NCBI GenBank assembly: GCA_017854795.1
Contig: JAFMHB010000008.1
Coordinates: 34,308 to 94,449 of the forward strand
Origin: Candidatus Nanopelagicales bacterium
Lineage (GTDB): Bacteria > Actinomycetota > Actinomycetes > S36-B12
DNA: 60,142 bases
Direction of reading: 5' to 3'
The notes below the pieces were generated by a model. That model was not told the DNA's origin. It saw only the letters and a list, made by a program, of their open reading frames with translations, and ran no database searches. Positions 1 to 9,141 of this stretch are shown one piece after another; position 1 is the first letter of the stretch, and the number at the start of each line of letters is the position of its first letter. The translations under genes were made by a program, and so were the position numbers.

Positions 1-60
1 TTGCTATTGCGATCGTTGCTATTGCGATCGTTGCTATTGCGATCATTGCTATTGCGATCG
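1..60 (-). repeat. 15-bp tandem repeat inside rho, DRNSN units
   Basis: Four head-to-tail copies of TTGCTATTGCGATCG (plus-strand reading; one copy ends in A) fill positions 1-60 and probably continue off the edge. Read in the rho frame each unit encodes one Asn/Arg/Asp/Ser pentapeptide. Near-identity at DNA level, including synonymous positions, points to recent expansion by slippage. Confidence 0.9.
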
Positions 61-434
61 TTGCTCGTTCGCTCACGATTGTTGTTGTTGCGGGAATTGC
101 GATCACGATTGTTATTTCGGTTGCCGCGCTGATCCCGCTGCGAATCCTCGCGTGTATCTGATTTCTCTGTCTCTCCCTGCGCTGGTGCAGCCACTTCTTT
201 TTGCGCCTTCTCGGGAGCAGCCTTCTCGGGAGCAGCCTTCTCGGGAGCAGCCTTCGGGGTCGTTCGACGGGCGCTAGCCTGCTTCTGTCGATCACCAATG
301 GCCGAGACCAGGTCTGATTTGCGCATTGCGCTCGATCCGGCAATTCCAAGTTGCTGAGCGAGCTGCTTTAGCTCGGGCAACAACATTCCGGAGAGTCCCT
401 CGGTACGACGCTTTGAATCTGTTGTTTCTGACAC
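1..434 (-). CDS. rho: Transcription termination factor Rho, N-terminal part (runs off the window)
   Basis: Reverse-strand frame from a GTG at 432-434 to the window edge, about 144 codons. The first 45 residues are a Rho N-terminal helical domain (GMLLPELKQLAQQLGI, then MRKSDLVSAI). Next comes a low-complexity linker: three perfect PEKAA repeats (15-bp DNA units at 211-255), then an Arg/Asn/Asp-rich tract ending in at least four DRNSN units (15-bp units at 1-60). Actinobacterial Rho proteins commonly carry an Arg/Asn-rich insertion before the RNA-binding domain; the RNA-binding and ATPase domains lie outside the window. An AAAGGA lies upstream as a possible ribosome site. Position downstream of thrB is as in mycobacteria. 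The call rests on the N-terminal domain plus synteny. Confidence 0.88.
   Translation of the reverse strand, partial: MSETTDSKRRTEGLSGMLLPELKQLAQQLGIAGSSAMRKSDLVSAIGDRQKQASARRTTPKAAPEKAAPEKAAPEKAQKEVAAPAQGETEKSDTREDSQRDQRGNRNNNRDRNSRNNNNRERTSNDRNSNDRNSNDRNSNDRNS
211..255 (-). repeat. Three perfect 15-bp repeats in rho (PEKAA)
   Basis: TCGGGAGCAGCCTTC occurs three times without mismatch at 211-225, 226-240 and 241-255. In the rho frame this encodes an acidic/basic Ala-rich spacer between the N-terminal domain and the Arg/Asn-rich tract. Confidence 0.92.
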
Positions 435-662
435 TCAATAATCCTTTATGTGTATGGGCGAGAATTGCCCTGGGCCAAACATTATTACGTTTGTGAGATA
501 CCCGGTAAAATGTGAAACCGTGCTTCCGGCTAAAACTCCATCCACCTGGAACAAGAACTCGAAACTTCGATTTTCCGATGAACGTGATTCTTTCAAGAAG
601 CTCGCCACGACTGTGGACTGTCCTAGGCTAACACAGGTAGCGAGATTTACCTTGGGATGGGC
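435..662. other. Gap between thrB and rho (228 bp)
   Basis: This is the longest gap in the amino-acid biosynthesis block and should hold the rho promoter and leader, both on the reverse strand. I see no convincing -35/-10 pair and no strong hairpin. A plus-strand frame of 72 codons overlaps it but has no recognisable protein features and I do not support it as a gene. Confidence 0.4.
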
Positions 663-1598
663 CTAAACCGGGAGTGGGAGTGCCCTGACGCCCTCGAAAT
701 CAATTGGAACAGCGATGCGAGTCCACTCATCTGGAACCACGCTTAATGCATCTTCAAGTTCGTGAACTTCATTGCGGTCAACTAAAAGTAAAACGGCAGG
801 ACCTGCCCCCGAAGCCATTGCTGCAATATTTTTAGCTCGCAACTGCAAAATAATTGTGCTTGTTTCGGGATAAACGTGTGCTCTTGCGTCTTGATGCAAC
901 TGATCTGAAGTAGCCTCCAACAGAAGTTTTGGGTCGTGCGAAATCGCATAAACCAACAAGCCTGTACGCGAAAGATTATGACAAGCAGCTGATCGATGAA
1001 CTTGCTCAGGCAAGACTCCCCTTGCTTGTGTTGTCGCAAGTTCATGGGGTGGAATCAATACAATTGGCACGACATCAGGATGGACAATCGGCTGTACAGC
1101 ACCAGCAATTTCCGCGTTGTGAAGCCATGAAATATTGAATCCACCGTAAAGCGCTGCCGACAAATTATCCGGGTGATTCTCAAACTCAAGTGCAATATTG
1201 AGAATGTCCGAATCAGGGAGAAGTGTTTCGCCCCCCTCAACCAGAGAGCGGGCCATTGCTAGGCCACCTATCACTGCAGAAGCTGATGAACCCAAGCCTC
1301 GTCCATGCGGTATTGCATTACGACATTTAAGGATGAATCCTGCGGGTTTCGCGTTCATCGCCTCAAATCCTCGATTCATGGCACGAACAACCAAATTCGA
1401 CTCATCGGTTGAGACGATTCCAGCGCCCTCCCCCTCGACGTCAACTTTGATACCAACATCATTCGTCACCATTGCAATAAGTTCGTCATGCACAGCGAGA
1501 GCCAACCCAATGGAATCAAATCCTGGACCCAAATTCGCACTAGAAGCAGGGACCACAATGCGAACAGCACCTGATACGAATGTCGTTTCGTTCATCAC
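663..1598 (-). CDS. thrB: Homoserine kinase
   Basis: Phosphorylates homoserine to O-phosphohomoserine, the penultimate step to threonine (cytosolic, ATP-dependent). The 311-residue protein is a typical GHMP kinase: substrate-binding [13 protein letters not shown] near residue 17, the phosphate-binding glycine-rich loop [13 protein letters not shown] near residue 95, and a C-terminal ASGAGPAVL segment that matches GHMP motif 3. Length is normal. The ATG overlaps the end of thrC by 4 bases, indicating translational coupling in the hom-thrC-thrB operon. Confidence 0.96.
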   Translation of the reverse strand: MMNETTFVSGAVRIVVPASSANLGPGFDSIGLALAVHDELIAMVTNDVGIKVDVEGEGAGIVSTDESNLVVRAMNRGFEAMNAKPAGFILKCRNAIPHGRGLGSSASAVIGGLAMARSLVEGGETLLPDSDILNIALEFENHPDNLSAALYGGFNISWLHNAEIAGAVQPIVHPDVVPIVLIPPHELATTQARGVLPEQVHRSAACHNLSRTGLLVYAISHDPKLLLEATSDQLHQDARAHVYPETSTIILQLRAKNIAAMASGAGPAVLLLVDRNEVHELEDALSVVPDEWTRIAVPIDFEGVRALPLPV

Positions 1599-2653
1599 AT
1601 TAAACCAAGTTTCTCGGCTGCGAGTGCAGAATCAACGGAGATAACCACTGGGTCTGCCGCTCCCTCAAGCGCCCATTGAGGATCCTTAAGTCCGTTGCCC
1701 GTCAACGTGCAGGTGACAACCGATTCAGGTGGGACTCTCCCCGCAGAATGCATTTTAAGTAATCCGGCAACACTCGAGGCACTTGACGGTTCACAGAACA
1801 AACCTTCTTTTTCAGCAAGCAGGTGGTAGGCCGACAATATTTCTTCGTCGGTTACCGAATCAATGAGTCCATGTGAATCATCACGCGCGGCAATTGCGAA
1901 ATCCCAAGATGCAGGGTTTCCAATTCGAATCGCTGTCGCGATTGTCTCAGGGTTGGAGACCGGACTTCCGATTACTAAAGGAGCCGCCCCTGCAGCCTGA
2001 AATCCCCACATGGCGGGGGTTGAATCGGAAACACCTGTTGCCTGGTACTCCTGGTATCCGCGCCAGTAGGCGGTGATATTCCCGGCATTCCCAACGGGCA
2101 TGCAGGAAATGTCCGGGGCTCGACCCAGTCGATCAACTATTTCAAATGCCGCAGATTTTTGACCTTCGATACGAACCGGATTAACGCTATTAACTAATGC
2201 AACCGGGTATTGCTCCGACAGTTCTCGAGCGAGCACCAAACAGTCATCAAAGTTGCCTTCAACTTGGAGCAAAATTGCACCATGAACTACGGCTTGGGCA
2301 AGCTTGCCCATCGCGATTTTTCCTTTGGGAATGAGTACTGCGCATGTCAGGCCCGCCTTGACCGCGTATGCGGCAGCACTCGCTGATGTATTCCCCGTCG
2401 AGGCGCAAATGACCGCTTTTGCCCCCTGGAATGCGGCATCTGAGATGGCCATCGTCATACCGCGATCCTTGAATGAACCCGTGGGGTTAGCACCTTCGTA
2501 TTTGAGCCAGACGGACGCACCGACCATCTCACTGATGGTGCAGGCGTAGATCAGTGGAGTGCCACCCTCGCCAAGACTCACGATCGGTGCGGATTCAACA
2601 AGTGGCATGCGATCGCGGTACTCCGCGATTACGCCCCGCCATTGGTGTGCCAT
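1595..2653 (-). CDS. thrC: Threonine synthase
   Basis: PLP enzyme converting O-phosphohomoserine to threonine. The 352-residue length fits the short bacterial class seen in actinobacteria. The PLP lysine is K62 in [10 protein letters not shown]; a phosphate-cradle glycine run ([13 protein letters not shown]) follows near residue 190, and the SSAS/LTGNG segments are family-typical. It begins directly after the hom stop and overlaps thrB by 4 bases, so the three genes should be co-transcribed. Confidence 0.96.
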   Translation of the reverse strand: MAHQWRGVIAEYRDRMPLVESAPIVSLGEGGTPLIYACTISEMVGASVWLKYEGANPTGSFKDRGMTMAISDAAFQGAKAVICASTGNTSASAAAYAVKAGLTCAVLIPKGKIAMGKLAQAVVHGAILLQVEGNFDDCLVLARELSEQYPVALVNSVNPVRIEGQKSAAFEIVDRLGRAPDISCMPVGNAGNITAYWRGYQEYQATGVSDSTPAMWGFQAAGAAPLVIGSPVSNPETIATAIRIGNPASWDFAIAARDDSHGLIDSVTDEEILSAYHLLAEKEGLFCEPSSASSVAGLLKMHSAGRVPPESVVTCTLTGNGLKDPQWALEGAADPVVISVDSALAAEKLGLM

Positions 2654-3967
2654 CTACTCTTCACCCTCTACTCTCATTACCCCAACCACTTTACGAACTT
2701 CATCCATTGATTCCAGCTGAACAACCGTAGCCCGCAAAGCCGCTTCACTCCCTCTGTGCGTCCGCACGATCAGCCCAGCCTCGTATCCGTGGCCATCTTG
2801 TCGAACCACTTGAATACTCACGCCGTTCGCCGCGAATGCATGAGCGATTTGCGCAAGAACTCCGGGCCGATCCCGTACGTCGAGGTTAACGTAATAACGT
2901 GTCTCAGCCCGCCCAATGTCGAGGACTTTCAGACCCGAATAGGTACTCTCCCCGGGTCCACGCCCACCCAAAACTCGGTGGCGCGCAGCTGCAACAACGT
3001 CCCCCAAGACAGCACTGGCGGTCGGGTCTCCACCTGCCCCACGACCATAAAACATCATTTCTCCGGCGGCTTCTGCGTGAACAAAGACAGCATTGAAGGA
3101 ACCACGAACGTTTGCCAGCGGGTGATTCAACGGAATCATTGCTGGGTGCACTCGGACGACAATTCCGTCTTCTTGATCATCCGTTGAAATCAATTCGGCA
3201 ATAGCCAGCAATTTGATGACAAATCCCATGTCACGCGCGGCCGTGATGTCCGCTTTTGTCACCGATCCGATTCCTTCGCAATAGACATCGGCCAAGGTCA
3301 CTCTTGTGTGAAACGCCAACTCGGCCAAAATCGCTGCTTTAGCAGCAGCATCGATTCCGTCGACATCAAGGGAAGGGTCAGCCTCTAGGTAACCGAGTGC
3401 ATCTGCTTCCGCAAAAACTGCATCGTAATCGGCACCTTCTTCATCCATTTTTGTCAGCATGAAGTTAGTAGTACCGTTCACAATTCCCATGACTTTCGTA
3501 ACGCGATCTCCCGCTAGAGACTCACGTAATGGTCGGATGAGCGGAATAGCTCCGGCAACCGCCGCCTCGAAATACAAGTCAACACCTGACTCTTGAGCAG
3601 CGGAGTACAGGGCGGCGCCGTCTTCCGCCATGAGTGCCTTATTGGCTGTAATGACACTTGATCCAGCATTCATGGCAGCGAGAATCAGGGATCGTGCAGG
3701 CTCAATTCCACCCATAACTTCGATCACAATGTCGGCTCCCGAGAGGGCCACAGATTGGAGATCCTGAGTCAGTAAGAACTGGGGTATCCCCTCGCGAGGT
3801 TTATTGATGTCCTTGACACCCACTGCAATTAATTCGAGATTTGCACCGACTCGATGCGCAAGATCATGCTGATGTCGGGTGAGGAGCCGAGCCACTGAGG
3901 ATCCAACCGTTCCTGCGCCCAACATGGCAATTCGGATAGATGGAGCAGACTTATCACGCTCTGACAT
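2654..3967 (-). CDS. hom: Homoserine dehydrogenase with ACT domain
   Basis: Reduces aspartate semialdehyde to homoserine, the branch point to threonine and methionine. The NAD(P)-binding motif is GAGTVGSSVARLL near the N terminus; the catalytic homoserine-binding region (GIVNGTTNFMLTKM, then LGYLEADPSLDVDG) is intact. The last ~80 residues form an ACT domain (LDVRDRPGVLAQIAHAF), usual for feedback control by threonine. I chose the ATG at 3967 because GAGGAG lies 4 bases upstream; an ATG 4 codons earlier (3979) lacks such a site. Result: 437 residues. First gene of the hom-thrC-thrB run. Confidence 0.95.
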   Translation of the reverse strand: MSERDKSAPSIRIAMLGAGTVGSSVARLLTRHQHDLAHRVGANLELIAVGVKDINKPREGIPQFLLTQDLQSVALSGADIVIEVMGGIEPARSLILAAMNAGSSVITANKALMAEDGAALYSAAQESGVDLYFEAAVAGAIPLIRPLRESLAGDRVTKVMGIVNGTTNFMLTKMDEEGADYDAVFAEADALGYLEADPSLDVDGIDAAAKAAILAELAFHTRVTLADVYCEGIGSVTKADITAARDMGFVIKLLAIAELISTDDQEDGIVVRVHPAMIPLNHPLANVRGSFNAVFVHAEAAGEMMFYGRGAGGDPTASAVLGDVVAAARHRVLGGRGPGESTYSGLKVLDIGRAETRYYVNLDVRDRPGVLAQIAHAFAANGVSIQVVRQDGHGYEAGLIVRTHRGSEAALRATVVQLESMDEVRKVVGVMRVEGEE

Positions 3968-4036
3968 AAATCTCCTCACATGACATTTTCTTGGTCCAGC
4001 ACCCGTATTCTGCCAAAGTGAATCGTGGTGGTTGCA

Positions 4037-5440
4037 CTAGCCGGCAAAAGGATCCAGGGCCAGCAGGTCATCAAACGTCTCCCGACGCAAAATTAACTGG
4101 CTTTCCCCACCGCGAACGGAGACCACAGCAGGACGGGGCATCTGGTTGTAGTTAGAAGCCATGGATCGGCAATAGGCGCCGGTAGCGGCAACAGCTATGA
4201 GGTCACCCGGTGTGACGTCTGAGGGCAACCAGGCGTCTTTCACCACAATGTCCCCCGACTCACAATGTTTTCCTACCACTCGGCTGAGGATTTGCTCCGA
4301 CACTGAACTTCTCGACACAAGTGCAACGCAATATTGAGCCCCATAAAGCGACGTCCGGATGTTGTCACTCATACCTCCGTCAACCGAAATGTAGGTGCGC
4401 TCACCATGATCAAGCTTCACTTTCTTGACCGTTCCCACCTCGTAGAGGGTGATTCCAGCTCTGCCGACTATCGCTCGACCAGGCTCATAACACAATGCAG
4501 GGACGGGTATCCCGACGTTGGCACACTCGCGAGTAACAATCTCTCGGATTTGACTAGCCATGATCTGCACGGAAAGTGGATCGTCTTCTGGAAGATACGC
4601 AATCCCCATGCCACCACCGAGATTGAATTCCTCGCATTCAATTCCCTGTGTGTCATAAATATCGTAGGCAACTCCCACCACTCGCGTTGCTGCAATCTCG
4701 AATCCAGCAGAGTCAAAAATCTGTGAACCAATATGTGAGTGCAGGCCCATGAAGCGCAATGACGGCAACTTGGTAATGCGACGGACAGCCTCTTCCACGT
4801 CACCTTCTTGCACCGAGAGTCCAAATTTTTGATCCTCATGCGCGGTCGCTATGAATTCATGCGTGTGCGCTTCAACTCCGACGGTCGCCCGAACCAATAC
4901 TTTTGCTACAACATTGAGTTCGGCAGCGATCGCTGCGACCCGGACGATCTCGTCAAATGAGTCAATCACAATTCGTCCGACTCCATAATCTAAAGCCGTT
5001 CGTATTTCACTTTCAGATTTGTTGTTCCCGTGCATGAGCAATTTCTCACCTGGAATTCCGGCGCGAATCGCTATCGCCAGTTCGCCACCGGAGGCAACGT
5101 CAATTCCTAGACCCTCTTCGAAGACCCACTTAGCTATTGCGACACTGAGAAATGCTTTGGCCGCGTAATACACCGTTCCACGTTCGTTTTCGGTTAAATA
5201 CGCCCGTGCAAATTCCTTGGCACGATCTCGAATATCTTGTTCATCGAAAAGAAATAAAGGCGTTCCGTACTCGGCCGCTAATGCTACGACTCCCCGACCG
5301 CCGACCTGAAGTTCTCCACGATCGTCTCTGTCAGCACTCTCTGGCCACACTATGGACTGGGTGGGATCCTCAACCGGGCTTGAGGCCTGCGACTCCCGTG
5401 CCATTTGTGCGTGACGAGGGCCCGCCGGATGTGCCTGCAT
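4037..5440 (-). CDS. lysA: Diaminopimelate decarboxylase
   Basis: PLP fold-III enzyme making L-lysine from meso-diaminopimelate. Key segments: YYAAKAFLS with the PLP lysine, EFNLGGGMGIAYLPEDDP with the glycine-rich phosphate site, CYEPGRAIVGRAG, and near the C terminus GAYCRSMASNYNQMPRP. The 467-residue length includes an N-terminal extension starting HPAGPRH, as in other actinobacterial LysA proteins. It lies 19 bases after argS and 69 bases before hom, matching the mycobacterial order. Confidence 0.96.
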   Translation of the reverse strand: MQAHPAGPRHAQMARESQASSPVEDPTQSIVWPESADRDDRGELQVGGRGVVALAAEYGTPLFLFDEQDIRDRAKEFARAYLTENERGTVYYAAKAFLSVAIAKWVFEEGLGIDVASGGELAIAIRAGIPGEKLLMHGNNKSESEIRTALDYGVGRIVIDSFDEIVRVAAIAAELNVVAKVLVRATVGVEAHTHEFIATAHEDQKFGLSVQEGDVEEAVRRITKLPSLRFMGLHSHIGSQIFDSAGFEIAATRVVGVAYDIYDTQGIECEEFNLGGGMGIAYLPEDDPLSVQIMASQIREIVTRECANVGIPVPALCYEPGRAIVGRAGITLYEVGTVKKVKLDHGERTYISVDGGMSDNIRTSLYGAQYCVALVSRSSVSEQILSRVVGKHCESGDIVVKDAWLPSDVTPGDLIAVAATGAYCRSMASNYNQMPRPAVVSVRGGESQLILRRETFDDLLALDPFAG

Positions 5441-5459
5441 GAGGGGAGCCTATCGGTTT

Positions 5460-7112
5460 TCACATTTTTTCAGGAGCGCTGACTCCAAGGAGATCCAAAC
5501 CATTGGCCAGTGTTTGCTGGGTCGCAGCGCAGACCCATAACCGAGCTACATGAACGCCACCGAGTTCTTCGTCAGATCGGGGAAGAACACGACATGCGTC
5601 ATAGAAACGGTGGTAGGCGGTAGCCAGCTCTTCCAAGTAGCGGGCAACACGGTGCGGCTCTCTCAATTCGGCAGCGGCCGCAATAACCGCAGGAAATTTC
5701 TCAATTACTCCAAGAAGTTCATTTTCCTGTTCTGAATCGAGAAGCTCCGGGGAAAATTCAGTATTGCGCCAATCCACACCAACATCATGTGCATTGCGTA
5801 AAACTGACGCAATACGTGCATGGGCATACTGGACATAGAAAACCGGATTGTCATTGGCTTTTCGGGCAATTTCTTCAAGGTCAACAACAAGTGGTGTGTC
5901 CACTGGATATCGAGCCAACGTATAACGTGCCGCGTCCACTCCAACTTCTTCCACAAGCTCTTCCAATGTCACAATCTGGCCGGAGCGCTTGGATAGTTTG
6001 ACCTCAACTCCTCCGCGCGTAATTTTGACAAGTTGACCAATCAAAATTTCAATATTTTCATCCATATTGTCACCAGCACAAGCAGCAACTGCACGCAGTC
6101 GATTCACGTAACCGTGATGGTCCGCGCCCAGCAAATAGATTGCCGTGTCAAATCCGCGAGTTCGCTTATCAAGGTAATACGCGGTGTCGGCGGCAAAGTA
6201 AGTTCGCTCACCATTTTCTTTTATCAAGACCCGGTCTTTATCGTCGCCAAATGTTGAGGTTCGCAGCCATAGGGCGCCTTCAGATTCGTATACGTGCCCT
6301 TGCTCGACTAACCGTGCCTGAGCCCGCTCGACAGATCCAGAGTCATAGAGCTTGCGCTCGGAGTACCACACATCAAAATGAGTACGAAAAAGCTCAAGGA
6401 CGTCTTTTTGCTGCTGCAATTGCAATGCATACGCCTCCTCACGAAAGGCGACCATTTGTTCGCTGGCAGGTAGCTGATGAAACTCCGGGTGCTCGCGAAT
6501 GATTCGCGCAGCAAGGTCCAGAATGTAACCGCCGTGGTAACCATCTTCTGGAACCGCTTTTCCCCACGACGCAGCCATGACCGATTCACCGAACTTGTCC
6601 ATTTGAACACCACGGTCATTGATATAGAACTCACTTGTGACGTCCGCTCCCGCCGCCGCCAATACTCGGGCTAGCGCGTCGCCAACGGCTGCCCAACGTG
6701 TATGCCCCAGATGCAATGGCCCTGTCGGATTCGCTGAAATGAATTCAACGTTGAAACTTTTTCCCATCAGGGCGTCATTGCGGCCATACGCCGAACTGAG
6801 ATTAACGACACGTTCAGCAATTTCTCCCTGAGTTTGTGCGGAGAGCCGAATATTGACGAAACCGGGACCTGCCACGCTCACCTCGGTAAAAGCCGGGTCA
6901 GCTCTCAAGACGTCAGCAATCCTTAACGCTAAGTCTCTAGGTGCAAGCGTCGAGGATTTCGCGGCGATGAGTGCCACATTGGTGGCGTAATCCCCGTGCT
7001 CACGCGACTTTGGGCGCTCAAGGGTCACTTCCACGCCCTCGGTTATTACTCCTTGCGCCAATAGTTCATCCACAACACGCTGAACGCTCTCACGAGTGTC
7101 ATTAATTGCCAC
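5460..7112 (-). CDS. argS: Arginyl-tRNA synthetase
   Basis: Class I synthetase charging tRNA-Arg. The HIGH-type motif is HLGHTR in PTGPLHLGHTRWAAVGDALAR; the KMSKS-type motif is KLSKRSG. The N-terminal additional domain (tRNA D-loop binding) and C-terminal all-helical anticodon domain (ending LDLLGVSAPEKM) are present. I prefer the GTG at 7112 (550 residues, normal length); an ATG at 7160 is also in frame but would touch the start codon of the divergent gene at 7161 and leave no promoter. First gene of the argS-lysA-hom run. Confidence 0.95.
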   Translation of the reverse strand: MAINDTRESVQRVVDELLAQGVITEGVEVTLERPKSREHGDYATNVALIAAKSSTLAPRDLALRIADVLRADPAFTEVSVAGPGFVNIRLSAQTQGEIAERVVNLSSAYGRNDALMGKSFNVEFISANPTGPLHLGHTRWAAVGDALARVLAAAGADVTSEFYINDRGVQMDKFGESVMAASWGKAVPEDGYHGGYILDLAARIIREHPEFHQLPASEQMVAFREEAYALQLQQQKDVLELFRTHFDVWYSERKLYDSGSVERAQARLVEQGHVYESEGALWLRTSTFGDDKDRVLIKENGERTYFAADTAYYLDKRTRGFDTAIYLLGADHHGYVNRLRAVAACAGDNMDENIEILIGQLVKITRGGVEVKLSKRSGQIVTLEELVEEVGVDAARYTLARYPVDTPLVVDLEEIARKANDNPVFYVQYAHARIASVLRNAHDVGVDWRNTEFSPELLDSEQENELLGVIEKFPAVIAAAAELREPHRVARYLEELATAYHRFYDACRVLPRSDEELGGVHVARLWVCAATQQTLANGLDLLGVSAPEKM

Positions 7113-7160
7113 GGCGTGAGCGTATCTGCCTACGAGCAAGTGGTGACATAGAGTGCTCAT

Positions 7161-7454
7161 ATGGCTTCCGATGACGAAATCGAAAAACTCCTACGCGAGA
7201 TCTCAGCGCAAGATTCACAGCAATCCGCACCCTTACAGCGCAAGGACTCAGGCTCTCCAGCTCAGCGAAATGAATCAACTTCTGGTGGAAGAATTGCGTA
7301 TGCCACGATGGGGGCCGCGATCATGGGGGCCGGCGGAGCTGTTTCTGGCCTACTTCTTCCGGGGATCTCGATGATCAGCACGGGAATTGGCGCCGCTGTC
7401 GGTGCGTTCGTGATCGCTCTTGTTAGTGGCCCCCCACGTTGGTTTTCGCGCTAA
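7161..7454 (+). CDS. Small membrane protein of unknown function
   Basis: A 97-residue protein: a hydrophilic acidic/Gln-rich N-terminal half (MASDDEIEKLLREI...) followed by a Gly/Ala-rich membrane segment (about residues 46-90) and a short basic end. I do not recognise a family. Its start lies 48 bases from the chosen argS start, so a very short divergent promoter region would serve both. Its last ~105 bases overlap the 3' end of the convergent YihY-type gene. Support is the protein-like sequence and position; the overlap lowers confidence. Confidence 0.55.
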   Translation: MASDDEIEKLLREISAQDSQQSAPLQRKDSGSPAQRNESTSGGRIAYATMGAAIMGAGGAVSGLLLPGISMISTGIGAAVGAFVIALVSGPPRWFSR

Positions 7455-8348
7455 GGCGCGGTCAGAAATTATTCCCTGGACAATTGACCCAACAAAGAAT
7501 CCAAGAAATACAAGATAAGTCCAGATCAAAACAGCAATCGGAGCCCCAAAGACTACGAGTGCCGATCCCACGGTCGATGATTGTTCAGCATAAATTCCGA
7601 ATGCTCCGATTGACAACATGATTAAGACTGTCGCGACGAGCAGACCAGGTGATCTCCACGTTACGACTCCAGAAGATCCGCTCGTATGTCGCATTACGAA
7701 CCAAGTCAAAAGGTACACAAACAAAGCGGGTGTCAACCAGCCAAATGTGTCGAGTAATCCCAAAAAAGTTGTTTCAACATTAAGGTTACTTAAAAAAACC
7801 GGGACAAACGTCACAGCTAGAAGTGATGCCACGATCACAATGATCACGATCAATGCGATGATCGCGGATCTCACACGGGCGAATGCCCCTGGCGGGGTTC
7901 GCTCGCTGTTGAAGATGTGATCTTGAACTTGGAGTACCCCGTAAACCACCTTTTGCGCCACGTAGACCGCCACAAGCAAACTTACAACTGTCGTGAGGGT
8001 GACCGAGCCAGTTGTCGAAGACTGCGCCAACGAAGCCAGTGAATTCACTGCCGGATCAAGGCCACTCAGCGATTCGGGTCCACGGCTGACGAGGGAATCC
8101 CACCCTGAAATGAACTGCGCTTGATCAATGAACAACCCCGTAATAGCGCCCACGGAAATGGCGATTGGTGCTAGAGCCAAAATTACGTAGTAGGCCAAGC
8201 CACCTGAGACCAGCGAGACGTTAAGCGTTCCGAACCGAGTGAGAAACTCACGCCCAAATCCAATTGTGGACTTCGCAAAAGACCGATCGGAAAACTTGTT
8301 CAGCACCGCACGGAAATTAGCCACCGCGACATGTTTGCACACGGGCAC
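7350..8348 (-). CDS. YihY/UPF0761-family integral membrane protein
   Basis: A 332-residue protein with about six transmembrane segments and the family pattern near the N terminus (LNVSLVSGGLAYYVILALAPIAIS). This family was once mis-annotated as ribonuclease BN; its real role is unclear, and envelope or transport functions have been suggested. The C-terminal tail (after ~residue 290) is hydrophilic and charged, rich in Arg, Asp and His. The start could also be a few codons inside (GTG at VANFRAV). The 3' end overlaps the convergent small gene by ~105 bases. Confidence 0.82.
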   Translation of the reverse strand: MPVCKHVAVANFRAVLNKFSDRSFAKSTIGFGREFLTRFGTLNVSLVSGGLAYYVILALAPIAISVGAITGLFIDQAQFISGWDSLVSRGPESLSGLDPAVNSLASLAQSSTTGSVTLTTVVSLLVAVYVAQKVVYGVLQVQDHIFNSERTPPGAFARVRSAIIALIVIIVIVASLLAVTFVPVFLSNLNVETTFLGLLDTFGWLTPALFVYLLTWFVMRHTSGSSGVVTWRSPGLLVATVLIMLSIGAFGIYAEQSSTVGSALVVFGAPIAVLIWTYLVFLGFFVGSIVQGIISDRALARKPTWGATNKSDHERTDSGANSRADHRDPRKK

Positions 8349-8370
8349 GCTGCTAGCCTTACCGTCCCCT

Positions 8371-8443
8371 GCCTCCGTAGCTCAGGGGATAGAGCGCCGG
8401 TTTCCGGTACCGAAGGTCGCAGGTTCGAATCCTGCCGGGGGCA
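8371..8443 (+). tRNA. tRNA-Arg (anticodon CCG)
   Basis: A 73-base cloverleaf without encoded CCA. The acceptor stem GCCTCCG/CGGGGGC closes with one G-T pair; the D arm is GCTCAGGGGATAGAGC; the anticodon loop TTCCGGT reads CCG (Arg codon CGG); the T arm is GCAGG-TTCGAAT-CCTGC; the discriminator is A. The outermost anticodon-stem pair (C27-A43) is a mismatch. The tRNA ends at 8443 and the next start codon begins at 8446. Confidence 0.97.
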
Positions 8444-8445
8444 CA

Positions 8446-9141
8446 ATGTCCGATATATCAACGACTCCGCTGAGAGCGCCCCAACCCGGTGGCGTTCATT
8501 TTGCGCGCACGGGTGGATCGTTCTACCCATACCTGTTAGCCATTTTTGTGGGAATTCTGCTCATCTCCAACATTGGTGCCACAAAATTAATTGAATTTGG
8601 GCCGCTCATTACCGACGGTGGTGTCTTTCTCTTTCCTTTGACCTACATTATTGGCGATATAATCAGTGAGGTTTACGGCTGGAAGGCCGCGCGGCGCGCG
8701 ATTTTTACCGGGTTTGCCATGTCGATACTGGCTGCCTTCACTTTTTATCTGGTCCAAATTTCACCTGCAGCTGACGCCTACGAATTCCAGGGCGCATTCG
8801 AATCGGTGCTTGGATTTGTGCCTCGAATCGTCTTGGCCAGTGTTTTGGGTTACTTGGTTGGTCAGTTGCTCAATGCTTATGTGCTGGTAAAAATCAAGCA
8901 GAGGACGAAAGAAAAACACCTGTGGGCCAGATTGATCGGATCAACAGTGGTCGGGGAATTCGCCGACACATTAGTTTTTTGCACCGTTGCCTTTTATGGA
9001 ATAATCACTGGCGCTGAATTTCTCAACTACGTTCTCGTGGGTTACCTGTACAAAACATTGTTGGAAGTCTTCCTGCTGCCCGTAAGCTACCCCGTTATTA
9101 GGGCGATTAAAAAACGAGAACCTACCTACCTTGGGAACTAA
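8446..9141 (+). CDS. yhhQ: Queuosine precursor transporter, YhhQ/VUT family
   Basis: A 231-residue, roughly six-helix membrane protein. Family landmarks are ISNIGATKL near residue 45, the conserved TYIIGDIISEVYGWKAAR, and GEFADTLVFCTVAF in the second half. YhhQ proteins import queuosine precursors (preQ0/preQ1 in E. coli). The context fits: the convergent neighbour is tgt, whose stop codon it shares by a 4-base overlap (9138-9141). The ATG lies two bases after the tRNA-Arg 3' end, so translation must start on a leaderless processed RNA or use the GGGGG of the acceptor stem as a ribosome site. The frame is open further upstream through the tRNA, but that part is not protein-like. Confidence 0.88.
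   Translation: MSDISTTPLRAPQPGGVHFARTGGSFYPYLLAIFVGILLISNIGATKLIEFGPLITDGGVFLFPLTYIIGDIISEVYGWKAARRAIFTGFAMSILAAFTFYLVQISPAADAYEFQGAFESVLGFVPRIVLASVLGYLVGQLLNAYVLVKIKQRTKEKHLWARLIGSTVVGEFADTLVFCTVAFYGIITGAEFLNYVLVGYLYKTLLEVFLLPVSYPVIRAIKKREPTYLGN

Noticed and set aside
1-60. Short-period repeat suggestive of a CRISPR or satellite array
   Set aside because: Units are 15 bp without spacers and stay in frame as pentapeptides within rho; it is a coding tandem repeat.
448-666. 72-codon plus-strand frame between rho and thrB
   Set aside because: No ribosome site, no domain-like sequence and it covers the expected rho leader.
8371-8443. tRNA-Arg as an integration site for a mobile element
   Set aside because: No integrase, no 3' tRNA duplicate and housekeeping genes on both sides.
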